Assembly: GCF_001610875.1 (NCBI RefSeq)
Contig: NZ_CP011272.1
Location: 1,593,988-1,657,987 of the forward strand
From: Pirellula sp. SH-Sr6A
Lineage (GTDB): Bacteria; Planctomycetota; Planctomycetia; Pirellulales; Pirellulaceae
Length of the DNA stretch: 64,000 nucleotides
Reading direction: 5' to 3'
The notes below the pieces were generated by a model. It had not been told where the DNA came from and ran no database searches. It saw only the letters and a list, made by a program, of their open reading frames with translations. How positions within the stretch are numbered: the first letter of the stretch is position 1; each line of letters begins with the position of its first letter. The position numbers and the translations under genes are program-made. Below, in pieces: positions 18,124 through 26,610 of the stretch.

Positions 18124-18139
18124 TGGTACCCCATTTGCT
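18124..18139 (+). promoter_or_regulatory. Sigma-54 (-24/-12) promoter of the response regulator gene
   Basis: TTGGTACCCCATTTGCT matches YTGGYACRNNNNTTGCW except C for R. GG (18125-18126) and GC (18137-18138) are exactly 10 bases apart. The predicted transcript start is near 18150, leaving a leader of about 88 bases before ATG 18238. It suggests that the encoded sigma-54 activator controls its own gene. Confidence 0.65.
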
Positions 18140-18237
18140 CACTCTCTCAGCTTACCGACGAGCGCCTCCTTCTGCATCGAAGTTTGCCACGTTTCGCGGG
18201 CAATCAACCACCCTATTTTCCTACCGACATCTCTATT

Positions 18238-19629
18238 ATGGTGTTAGCCGCACTCAGTGACCCGATCGATTTGCTGCTTGTCGACGACGAGCCCGATTTC
18301 CTCGAACCGGCCTGTCGCTTTTTCCAGCGGCAAGGATATCGAGTTGTGGCTGCCGCGAATGCCGAGCAAGCCATCGCGGTCCAAGCCAACCAGCACTTCC
18401 ACGTCGCCATCATCGACCAAAACATGCCGGGCATGAACGGGCTGGAACTCCTCCCCCGCTTGTGCAATGAAGATCCCGACTTGAAAGTCATCATGCTCAC
18501 AGGGGGCGGGAGCATCGGCTCGGCGGTTGAAGCGATGAAACGGGGGGCCGTCGACTATCTCTCGAAACCTTTCGGTCTCGACGAGCTTGACCATTTGGTC
18601 CGCCGTGTTTCGAAAGCCGTCACGCTCGAACGGGAGAACATTCACCTCAAGCGACAACTCGCCGACCAAAACCGGCCCAAGCCCTTAATCGGGAATTCCC
18701 AGGGAATCCAAGAGGTAAAGCGACTGATCGGACGGATCGCACCTAGCGATAAACCCGTGCTGATCCTGGGGGAAAGCGGTACGGGCAAGGAGCTGGTGGC
18801 TCGGGCCATCCACGCTCAAAGCACGCTCGCCGATAAGCCACTGGTCGTGATCAACTGCGCCGCATTGCCCGAGTCCCTTCTCGAAAGCGAGCTGTTTGGC
18901 TACGAAAAAGGGGCCTTCACCGGCGCCGTCGATGCCAAACCGGGACTTTTTGAGATCGCCGACGGCGGGACCTTGTTCATCGACGAATTCGGGGAGCTGG
19001 CAGGGGGATTGCAGGCCAAATTGCTTCGCGTACTAGAAGATGGGTCAATGCGTCGGATCGGATCGACCAAAGAGCGAAAAGTGAAAGTCCGATTGATCGC
19101 CGCCACCAATCGGGACTTGAATCAAGAAGTCGCAGCGGGCCGGTTCCGAGAAGATTTGTTCTACCGCGTGAATGTTCTGTCCATCTCGATTCCCCCGTTG
19201 CGCGAGCGGCTCGATGACATCCCGCTCCTAGTGCATCATTGGCTCGGGGAAGACTGGACGCTCGGTCCCGGAGTTGTCGAGCTTTTCCGCGTCTCCCGTT
19301 GGCCAGGGAATGTGAGGCAACTCATCAATGCCTTGGAACGCGCCAAAATTTTGGCGGACAAGAACATCATTGAGATTGATAATTTGCCGAGCGAACTGAG
19401 ACGTGCAGCAGGTCATGACGTCGATGCAGTGGGGGAGCATGAACCCCGTGTTGGAGACGCGATTCCGCTGGAGCTTCTCTCCCATCGACACGTTCTGGAG
19501 GTGCTCAAACGAAACAAAGGAAACAAAACGAAGGCAGCGAAAGAGCTCGGCATCGCCCGACGCAGCCTTTACCGGATCCTTGACCACCTCGCCGCCAAAG
19601 ACGGGAATCAAGTAGCGAGTAGCGAGTAG
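18238..19629 (+). CDS. NtrC-family sigma-54-dependent response regulator
   Basis: The 463-residue regulator has a receiver domain (acidic pair DDEP, phospho-acceptor Asp60, Lys110), then an AAA+ domain with Walker A GESGTGKE (178-185) and the sigma-54 contact loop GAFTGA (225-230). A Fis-type helix-turn-helix at the end (NKTKAAKELGIARRSLYRIL) completes the NtrC layout. ATG 18238 begins the receiver; the frame extends upstream to 18007 only through repeat DNA. The last five residues (VASSE) and the TAG stop are encoded by a heptamer tract. Likely targets include its own promoter and the ccoNO promoter (inference). Partner kinases may be the genes at 3449-4567 or 24403-25635. Confidence 0.95.
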   Translation: MVLAALSDPIDLLLVDDEPDFLEPACRFFQRQGYRVVAAANAEQAIAVQANQHFHVAIIDQNMPGMNGLELLPRLCNEDPDLKVIMLTGGGSIGSAVEAMKRGAVDYLSKPFGLDELDHLVRRVSKAVTLERENIHLKRQLADQNRPKPLIGNSQGIQEVKRLIGRIAPSDKPVLILGESGTGKELVARAIHAQSTLADKPLVVINCAALPESLLESELFGYEKGAFTGAVDAKPGLFEIADGGTLFIDEFGELAGGLQAKLLRVLEDGSMRRIGSTKERKVKVRLIAATNRDLNQEVAAGRFREDLFYRVNVLSISIPPLRERLDDIPLLVHHWLGEDWTLGPGVVELFRVSRWPGNVRQLINALERAKILADKNIIEIDNLPSELRRAAGHDVDAVGEHEPRVGDAIPLELLSHRHVLEVLKRNKGNKTKAAKELGIARRSLYRILDHLAAKDGNQVASSE

Positions 19630-19660
19630 CGAGAAGTAAGAAATAAGAAGTAAGTATCGA
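19612..19660 (+). repeat. Heptamer tract (GTAGCGA)n at the 3' end of the regulator gene
   Basis: Three perfect GTAGCGA copies followed by decayed ones (GAAGTAAG...). The tract overlaps the last codons and stop of the response regulator. Orientation is the inverse of the ACTCGCN tracts found upstream of genes. Confidence 0.9.
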
Positions 19661-20137
19661 GGAGCGAGCCCCCTGTCGAGCAGTCGTCCTCGACTGCTTC
19701 CCCCGCCAGCACCCTACCGGCGAATAGACCGCCCCGTTTGTATTAGCCGGTCTCCGACCGGCGTTCCCCCGTCTGTACCCTATCGGCGACGACCGGGTGC
19801 CCATTCGGGGACGACGGCTCACCACTGGGAAACCGTCGGGACGACGGTTCTACATTGCCTCCCGCCACCATGCTCCATGCCCCATGCTCCTCGCCCCTCG
19901 CCCCTCGCCCCTCGCCACTCGCTACTCGCTACTCGCTACTCGCTACTCGCCACTCGCCACTCGCCCCTCGCCCCTCGCCCCTCGCCCCTCGCCCCTCGCC
20001 CCTCGCCCCTCGCCTCGAGCTTCCTCCCATTTGCACTAGGCAAATCAACCTAACCCGCCGAAAATTCGGGGTTTGCAATCGGCGTGCCCTATGATGGGGA
20101 CACCGAATCCCCCCATTCTTCACCCGAGTAATTCGAC
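19661..20137. repeat. REP-like hairpins and (CCTCGCC)n/(ACTCGCT)n tract before yidC
   Basis: No gene is supported here. A short fragment of the 170-bp family (GTCCTCGACTG) is at ~19685. Hairpins of the type TAGCCGGTCTCCGACCGGCG (19746-19765) and CGTCGGGACGACGG (19830-19855) come next. A heptamer tract of about 20 copies fills 19885-20025. The 110 bases before yidC are unique and include TTCGGGGTTTGCAATC. Confidence 0.85.
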
Positions 20138-22717
20138 GTGGACAACAGAAGATTCTTCGCTTACCTCCTTCTGGGGATCTCGATATTCCTTCTCTTCAAT
20201 AGCTTCCAACGCCAGCGTGACCTCGCGGCCTTGCAAGCCAAAGCGGACGCCGAACGCTTGCAATCTGAGAAAGAAAAACGAGACGAGAAGCTTGCAGAAA
20301 TCCGTGCCAAAGCGGAACAGAACGCCGATTGGAAACCACCTGCCGAGCCAGACCGCGCCCGTTTCGTTCTGGGAAGTATGGCACCCGAAGACGGCTACTC
20401 CCTCGTCGTCTGCCTTGATAACCGCGGAGCGGGTATCGAACGGATCGAAGTTGTCCAGCGCAACCCCGACGGGACCCTCCAGTATCGATCCCTCCAAGAA
20501 AAAGAGAGACAGGGATACGCCGGTTATTTGGCACTTGAAAACACGGCTCTCGAAAACACCCCCTCCGGATTGACCATTCGAGCTGTCCCGCCAGGAAGCC
20601 CCGCTGCCCTCGCCAAAAATCTTGACGATGCCAATGGCTCCGGCCTCCAACCCGGTGATCGAATCGTCGGATGGAAGGGCCTCGATGGCGATCTCTCCCG
20701 CTCCAAATTCGAACAATGGTCCGACAAGTGGCGTCCTGGTCAAGAAATCGAGCTGAAGATCCAGCGCGAAGGCGCGCCGGAAGCGACCTACCAACTCACT
20801 CTCGGTGAAAAACCGCTCGATATCGTCCGAGCCGAAGACGATTGGGCCAAAGAGCAAGTCCCCGGGAACGATCCAGTTCGCTCCTGCCTCATGACTCTCG
20901 CCAAACTCGATGGCCTGGATATCGGCGAAGGGGAGTCGGTCATCCTCGGCCTCGAAAAGACCCTCGAAGGAAATTGGAATGCGAAGCCGATCGACGTCGA
21001 GGGTGGACAAGGTGTCGAATTCAGCTTGAACATCACCCCCTACCTCCAAGTCCTCGGGTCCGATGCCCAAATCGAGCTGGTCAAACAGTACAAACTGCGT
21101 AAACCGAACAAATCGGAGGCCGTCACTTCCCCAGACCACTGGCAGTTTCACATCGAATACTCGACCTCGGTCCGAAACTTGGGGGACAAAGAGCACAAGA
21201 TTGCGGTTCGCCAAGACGGCGTGAATGGCATCTCGCTCGAAGGTTGGTGGTATCCGACCAAGATCTCGCCCTACTTTTTCAGCGCTGCCGGGGCGCGGGA
21301 CATCATCGTCGGCGACCAAGCGGTCTCGCACGCGCTGACCACCACCCGCAGTATCGTTTCGCACGCGATCAATACCCCAGCCAGCCCCGACTTCGAACTC
21401 TTCGGGCCCGCCAATAGCGAAGCCAAAAGGAGCTTGAAGTACATCGGCCTCGATACCCAATCTTTCACCTCGGCCCTTATTCCCAGCCCGTCCGATCCGG
21501 ATGCCCTCAAGGCGCTTGAACGAGGCCGAGCACGGGTGCTCAACTCCGTCTACCGAGACACCACGAAACTGGTTTCGTACAAACAGCAAGCCGTGAATGT
21601 CAGTTTCTGGATCGACACCCCTTCCGTGAGTTTGGCCCCCAAAGGGGAGATTCAAAGCAGCTACTACCTCTTCGCCGGCCCCAAAGATCCGGAGCTTTTG
21701 GGAGCATACAAGCTGGATGAGGCCCTCGAGTATGGCTGGCATATCTTCGGTTTTTTTGCCAAGCGACTTGGGTGGATCCTACACCTCTTCTATTACCTCG
21801 TCGGCAACTTTGGCATCGCCATCATGATGTTGACCGTGCTGGTCCGCTCTTGCATGTTCCCGGTCAGCCGCAAGATGGCGCTCAATGCCCAGAAAATGCA
21901 GGCGGTTCAGCCCCATACCGCCAAACTGCGGGAAGCGTTCAAGGACGATCCTCGCAAAATGATGGCCGCCCAACAAATGCTCATGAAGAAGGCAGGCGTC
22001 AATCAGTTCGCCGGTTGCCTCCCCGCTTTGATTCAGCTCCCCATTGTCATCGGTCTATACCGCTGCGTCTCGGTCGACGTCGGGCTGCGTCAGCAAGCGT
22101 TGATACCGGGCTTGGATTGGTGCTCGAACTTGGCCGGCCCCGACATGCTCTTCGAGTGGCACAGTTGGATGCCCGACTTTATCGCAGGTCGGGGAACCGG
22201 ATATTTCGGGCCTTACTTCAATATTCTCCCGATCATCACCATCACCTTGTTCATCATCCAGCAGAAAGTGCTCATGCCCAAGGCGACGGATGAGCAGACG
22301 GCGATTGCGCAGAAGATGATGATGTTCATGACCGTCTTCATGGGGGTCTTGTTCTTCCGAGTCCCTGCTGGTCTCTGTATTTACTTCATCACCTCCTCGA
22401 CATGGTCCTTGGTGGAGCGATGGTTGATCCGACGCAATACCCCCAAGGGGACGAAGGTCGAGCTATCCGAAAACGCCGCTGCGGAGATCATTCAAACGAT
22501 CAACAAAGCCGGCACCGGAGCCGCTCCTCAACGCACGACCGCCACACAGTCGGACAAGCCGAAGGAGAAGTATCAAAAGCCACCCGAAACCCTGGCCGAT
22601 CTCTTCCCCGGTTGGTTCGGCAAGAAACCTGCCAAAGATACCCCACCCCCATCTAACGCCGGTGGCAACTCCGAAAAAAAAACCAACCGCTCCCCCAGAA
22701 ATAACAAACCGCGGTAA
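20138..22717 (+). CDS. yidC: Membrane protein insertase YidC/Oxa1 with an internal PDZ domain
   Basis: The 859-residue inner-membrane insertase has a GTG start (MDNRRFFAYLLLGISIFLLF, membrane anchor). A charged linker comes next. Residues ~140-225 look like a PDZ domain (VPPGSPAALAK, GLQPGDRIVGW, then RPGQEIELKIQREG), inserted in the exported part. The conserved Oxa1 core begins near 543 and carries the groove Arg (LTVLVRSCMFPVS) and FAGCLPALIQLPIVIGLY. The tail from about 770 is basic and low-complexity, suited to ribosome contact. Proteobacterial YidC is about 550 residues and lacks a PDZ domain. The gene is not in an obvious operon. Confidence 0.95.
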   Translation: MDNRRFFAYLLLGISIFLLFNSFQRQRDLAALQAKADAERLQSEKEKRDEKLAEIRAKAEQNADWKPPAEPDRARFVLGSMAPEDGYSLVVCLDNRGAGIERIEVVQRNPDGTLQYRSLQEKERQGYAGYLALENTALENTPSGLTIRAVPPGSPAALAKNLDDANGSGLQPGDRIVGWKGLDGDLSRSKFEQWSDKWRPGQEIELKIQREGAPEATYQLTLGEKPLDIVRAEDDWAKEQVPGNDPVRSCLMTLAKLDGLDIGEGESVILGLEKTLEGNWNAKPIDVEGGQGVEFSLNITPYLQVLGSDAQIELVKQYKLRKPNKSEAVTSPDHWQFHIEYSTSVRNLGDKEHKIAVRQDGVNGISLEGWWYPTKISPYFFSAAGARDIIVGDQAVSHALTTTRSIVSHAINTPASPDFELFGPANSEAKRSLKYIGLDTQSFTSALIPSPSDPDALKALERGRARVLNSVYRDTTKLVSYKQQAVNVSFWIDTPSVSLAPKGEIQSSYYLFAGPKDPELLGAYKLDEALEYGWHIFGFFAKRLGWILHLFYYLVGNFGIAIMMLTVLVRSCMFPVSRKMALNAQKMQAVQPHTAKLREAFKDDPRKMMAAQQMLMKKAGVNQFAGCLPALIQLPIVIGLYRCVSVDVGLRQQALIPGLDWCSNLAGPDMLFEWHSWMPDFIAGRGTGYFGPYFNILPIITITLFIIQQKVLMPKATDEQTAIAQKMMMFMTVFMGVLFFRVPAGLCIYFITSSTWSLVERWLIRRNTPKGTKVELSENAAAEIIQTINKAGTGAAPQRTTATQSDKPKEKYQKPPETLADLFPGWFGKKPAKDTPPPSNAGGNSEKKTNRSPRNNKPR

Positions 22718-22740
22718 GCGAGGTGGCTGGAGGCTGTAGG

Positions 22741-24040
22741 CAATGTCGAACGGCTCGTCCTCGACCGTTCCAGCACCGAGTACCACCATACTATCAACCA
22801 AACCACCTCTCCCTCACGCTTTCTGGGAAAGTCTCCTAACCGGTGTGATGCGTTAGGCGCTCCAGATCTGTTGAGGACAACAGATCGACATTGTCGAACG
22901 GCTCGTCCCCGACCGTTCCTGCACCGAGTACCACCATACGATCGACTAAGCCACCTCTCCCGTACGCTATCTGGGAAAGTTTCCTAACCAGCGTGATGCG
23001 TCAGGCGCTCCAGATCTGTTGAGGACAACAGATCGACATTGTCGAACGGCTCGTCCCCGACCGTTCCTGCACCGAGTACCACCCTGCTATCGACTAAGCC
23101 ACCTCTCCCGTACGCTATCTGGAAAAGTTTCCTAACTGGTGCGATGCGTTAGGCGCTCCAGATCTGTTGAGGACAACAGAACGACAATGTCGAACGGCTC
23201 GTCCCCGACCGTTCCTGCACCAAGTACCACCATACGATTGACTAAGCCACCTCTCCCGTACGCTATCTGGGAAAGTCCCGTACGCTATCTGGGAAAGTCC
23301 CTTACGCTATCTGGGAAAGTCTCCTAACTGGTGCGATGCGTTAGGCGCTCCAGATCTGTTGAGGACAACAGAACGACAATGTCGAACGGCTCGTCCCCGA
23401 CCGTTCCTGCACCGAGTACCACCATACGATCGACTAAGCCACCTCTCCCGTACGCTATCTGGGAGAGTTTCCTAACCGGTGGGATGCGTCAGGCGCTCCA
23501 GATCTGTTGAGGACAACAGATCGACATTGTCGAACGGCTCGTCCTCGACCGTTCCAGCGCCAAGTACCACCATACGATCGACTAAGCCACCTCTCCCGTA
23601 CGCTATCAGGGAAAGTCCCGTACGCTATCAGGGAAAGTCCCTTACGCTATCTGGGAAAGTCTCCTAACTGGTGCGATGCGTCAGGCGCTCCAGATCTGTT
23701 GAGGACAACAGATCGACATTGTCGAACGGCTCGTCCCCGACCGTTCCTGCACCGAGTACCACCTTTCTATCGACCAGACCGCTTCTCCAGTGCGCTATCC
23801 GGGAGAGTCTCCTAACTGGTGCGATGCGTCAGGCGATCCAGATCTGTTGAGGACAACAGATCGACATTGTCGAACGGCTCGTCCCCGACCGTTCCTGCAC
23901 CGAGTACCACCCTGCTATCGACTAAGCCACCTCTCCCGTACGCTATCTGGAAAAGTTTCCTAACCAGCGTGATGCGTTAGGCGCTCCAGATCTGTTGAGG
24001 ACAACAGATCGACATTGTCGAACGGCTCGTCCCCGACCGT
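22741..24040 (-). repeat. 148/192-bp tandem repeat array (inverted orientation)
   Basis: Marker GTCGAACGGCTCG occurs at 22745, 22893, 23041, 23189, 23381, 23529, 23721, 23869 and 24017. Six spacings are 148 and two are 192. The 44-base difference is two extra copies of a 22-base submodule (CCCGTACGCTATCTGGGAAA). The units are the reverse complement of the 170-bp family. Confidence 0.95.
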
Positions 24041-24042
24041 TC

Positions 24043-24152
24043 TCCCTGCTCCCTGCTCCCTGCTCCCTGCTCCATGCTCCATGCTCCATGCTCCCTGCTC
24101 CCTGCTCCCTGCTCCCTGCTCCATGCTCCATGCTCCATGCTCCATGCTCCAT
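24043..24152 (+). repeat. Heptamer tract (TGCTCCC/TGCTCCA)n
   Basis: About 15 seven-base copies that switch in blocks between TGCTCCC and TGCTCCA. A REP-like hairpin (AGAACGGTTACTACC) and a fragment of the 170-bp family (GTCGAGGACGACCGTTC, ~24208) follow up to 24297. No gene is supported here. Confidence 0.95.
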
Positions 24153-24297
24153 TCCCAGAACGGTTACTACCGGGGAGACGCACACTAAGCCTTGCGGTAT
24201 ATTTTCCTAACGCAAGAACAGTCGAGGACGACCGTTCGACGTATATTCCCCACTCATTTGCGTTCAAGTACAACCGTCCGCCACCGCTGCTCCGTGC

Positions 24298-24395
24298 TCC
24301 GTGCCCCTCGCTTCTCGCTTCTCGCCACTCGCTTCTCGCTACTCGCTACTCGCTACTCGCTACTCGCTACTCGCTACTCGCTTCTCGCTTCTCAA
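24298..24395 (+). repeat. Heptamer tract (CTCGCTT/CTCGCTA)n
   Basis: About a dozen 7-base copies stand immediately upstream of the soluble histidine kinase gene. Because 7 is not a multiple of 3, the tract stays open in frame and lengthens the kinase frame with a repetitive, LASRYSLLATRYS-like peptide that is probably not real. Confidence 0.95.
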
Positions 24396-24402
24396 AACTA
24401 TT

Positions 24403-25635
24403 TTGCCTCTTACTTCCGCAGCCCATCGTTTGTTTCTCGCCGCCGATCGTATCCGACGGACCGATACCGCTGCGCACGCTAGCGACATCGACGCAATCTG
24501 GTCCGAATGGCTCTCCGAACAGGCACAGCACCTTCCAGGACTGTTCCAGCTCGACTCCCCCTCGGCTACCCCCGAAACGGGCAGCCTCCTCGAAGACCCG
24601 GCCGAACCGGAGAACGATCTCCCTATTCCACCACGCTTGGCCCTTTCCCCAACCCTCCAACACCGCCCACCTGCCCCTTCTCCGCCCCGGAAGCCCGTAC
24701 CCTCGTCGCTGCCGACTCCGGCTACGCAGCTTGCAAGCCTCATTTCCCAACTCTCCAGCCCCCGCGGCAGTGACCAACTTCTAGGCCGGCCCGCAAAGGA
24801 TGAGGATCAAGCTGTATTGGGTATGCTCCTGGACGCAGCCCACGTCGCATTGCGAGCCGTCGTGGACCGAGAGCGAGTCGATCAAGCGGTCGCACGAAGA
24901 ACCGAGCAGGCCATCTACGACTTCGCATATGGCCTCACCCACGAAATCAACAACCCGCTTGCCAACATCGCCGCCCGGGCCCAGCAGCTTTTGACCCAAT
25001 CCCGCGTCCCCGCCGACCAGAAGTCCCTAGCGACCATCGTCGACCAATCCATGCGTGCCCACGAGATGCTCGCCGAGATGATGCGGGCGGTGAAGCCCAA
25101 GGCCTGGAACCCCCGAGTCGTCCCCCTGTCCGAGTCCCTCGAACCCTTGGTAGGACGATTCACGCCCCTCTTCCAAGCCCGCCAAATCACGTGGGAAGTT
25201 ACCGGCGTCGACCTTCCCATCCGCGTTCGTACCGAGCCCGCCGAATTGCAGGAAGCCATCGCCTCCCTGCTCCAAAACGCCTTGGACGCCTGTTCTCCTG
25301 GCGACACCGTCACCCTCCAAGTCCGCGCCTCGGCAAACCCTGCTCGCCACGTCTCCCTCACAGATCCTGCGTTTTCGCAGCTCGCTGCACCAAACGCCTC
25401 GAATCCTACCGTCGAGATCGCCGTGCAAGACACCGGGTGCGGGATGTCCGCGACCGCGTTAGAGAAGGCCTTCTCGCTCTACTACAGCGGCCGCGAGCAT
25501 GGCCGCGGACTGGGCATTTCATTGGCCAATGTCCGCCGCGTCATCACCGCCAGCGGTGGCCAGATTCAGCTCACCAGCCAGCCCGACGCAGGCACAAAAG
25601 TCCTCGTCAGCCTCCCGCGCTGCGCGAGAAAGTAG
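24403..25635 (+). CDS. Soluble sensor histidine kinase
   Basis: The protein has about 410 residues. No ATG is well placed; TTG 24403 is the first plausible start after the heptamer tract, and GTG 24301 would begin inside it. The first ~130 residues are Pro/Ala/Ser-rich with no recognised sensor domain. The HisKA H-box is FAYGLTHEINNPLANIAA (His180). A HATPase domain follows with LLQNALDAC (N), DTGCGM (G1), AFSLYYSGREHGRGLG (F/G2). No membrane helix is seen. With a sigma-54 response regulator 5 kb upstream, it is a candidate partner; the input signal is unknown. Confidence 0.88.
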   Translation: MPLTSAAHRLFLAADRIRRTDTAAHASDIDAIWSEWLSEQAQHLPGLFQLDSPSATPETGSLLEDPAEPENDLPIPPRLALSPTLQHRPPAPSPPRKPVPSSLPTPATQLASLISQLSSPRGSDQLLGRPAKDEDQAVLGMLLDAAHVALRAVVDRERVDQAVARRTEQAIYDFAYGLTHEINNPLANIAARAQQLLTQSRVPADQKSLATIVDQSMRAHEMLAEMMRAVKPKAWNPRVVPLSESLEPLVGRFTPLFQARQITWEVTGVDLPIRVRTEPAELQEAIASLLQNALDACSPGDTVTLQVRASANPARHVSLTDPAFSQLAAPNASNPTVEIAVQDTGCGMSATALEKAFSLYYSGREHGRGLGISLANVRRVITASGGQIQLTSQPDAGTKVLVSLPRCARK

Positions 25636-25654
25636 AGTTTAGAGAGTGGAAAGT

Positions 25655-26046
25655 AGAGAGTGGCGAGGCTGGAGGCACTGTCGAACGGCTCGTCCTCGAC
25701 CGTTCCTGCACCGAGTACCACCACACTATCGACCAAACCACCTCTCCCTCTGGCTGTGTGGGAAAGTCCCGTACGCTATCTGGGAAAGTTTTCTAACCGG
25801 CGCGATGCGTTAGGCGCTCCAGATCTGTTGAGGACAACAGATCGACACCGTCGAACGGCTCGTCCTCGACCGTTCCTGCACCGAGTACCACCATACTATC
25901 GACCAAACCACCTCTCCCTCTGGCTGTGTGGGAAAGTCCCGTACGCTATCTGGGAAAGTTTTCTAACCAGCGTGATGCGTTAGGCGCTCCAGATCTGTTG
26001 AGGACAACAGAACGACAATGTCGAACGGCTCGTCCCCGACCGTTCC
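25655..26046 (-). repeat. 170-bp repeat units (inverted) after the kinase gene
   Basis: Marker GTCGAACGGCTCG occurs at 25680, 25850 and 26020, 170 bases apart. The bases between the kinase stop and 25680 are decayed GTGGCGAG-like heptamers. Confidence 0.93.
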
Positions 26047-26182
26047 CCCTGCTCCCTGCTCCCTGCTCCCTGCTCCCTGCTCCATGCTCCATGCTCCATG
26101 CTCCATGCTCCATGCTCCATGCTCCCTGCTCCATACTCCATACTCCATACTCCATACTCCATGCTCCATGCTCCATGCCACT
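26047..26182 (+). repeat. Heptamer tract (TGCTCCC/TGCTCCA/TACTCCA)n
   Basis: Nearly 20 seven-base copies change in blocks (TGCTCCC, TGCTCCA, then TACTCCA), as expected for local expansion of single variants. Confidence 0.95.
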
Positions 26183-26610
26183 CTATCCCTCACAACCCAT
26201 CCATTCCTTGTGCTTTTCCTGTTCACCAGAGTTTAACGTTGATCTAGTCCCAAGCCGAATTGCGGGAATGACGACGTGGTCTATGCTAGCAAGTTGCATT
26301 CAGTCCATGAGTACAAGCCTTTGCCCAGGCACCTTGAACGGCATAGGATTGGCCTCCATCCCGATCGCCCCATCAGCCCCCAAAACGGCGTTATCGGTAC
26401 ATCCCCTGTCACCGACAGGAACGAAGTGCGCGCTCACTGCCATTCCCCTACCCCCCTCATCTTTGCTAGGATTCTGCAGTTAGCCCAACGTGGAATACCG
26501 GTCTGAGACCGGTTGGAACATAAACGCCGTGTAGAAAACGGCGACTATTGTCTCGCTACTCGCAACTCGCCACTCGCTCCTTTCTTCTCGCTACTCGCCA
26601 CTGAAATACC
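26183..26610. other. Unique DNA, a REP-like hairpin pair and a heptamer tract before gmd
   Basis: Bases 26183-26490 show no recognised gene. The minus strand has two short frames joined in phase across a TGA that look weakly protein-like but were not identified. At 26497-26513 ACCGGTCTGAGACCGGT forms a hairpin, and 26523-26543 forms a second one (AACGCCG...CGGCG) in the usual paired arrangement. CTCGCTACTCGCAACTCG-type heptamers fill 26551-26605, directly before the gmd start. Confidence 0.75.

Noticed and set aside
20120-21742. 540-residue frame antisense to yidC
   Set aside because: It is the shadow of a well-supported yidC frame in GC-rich DNA, and has no recognisable domain.
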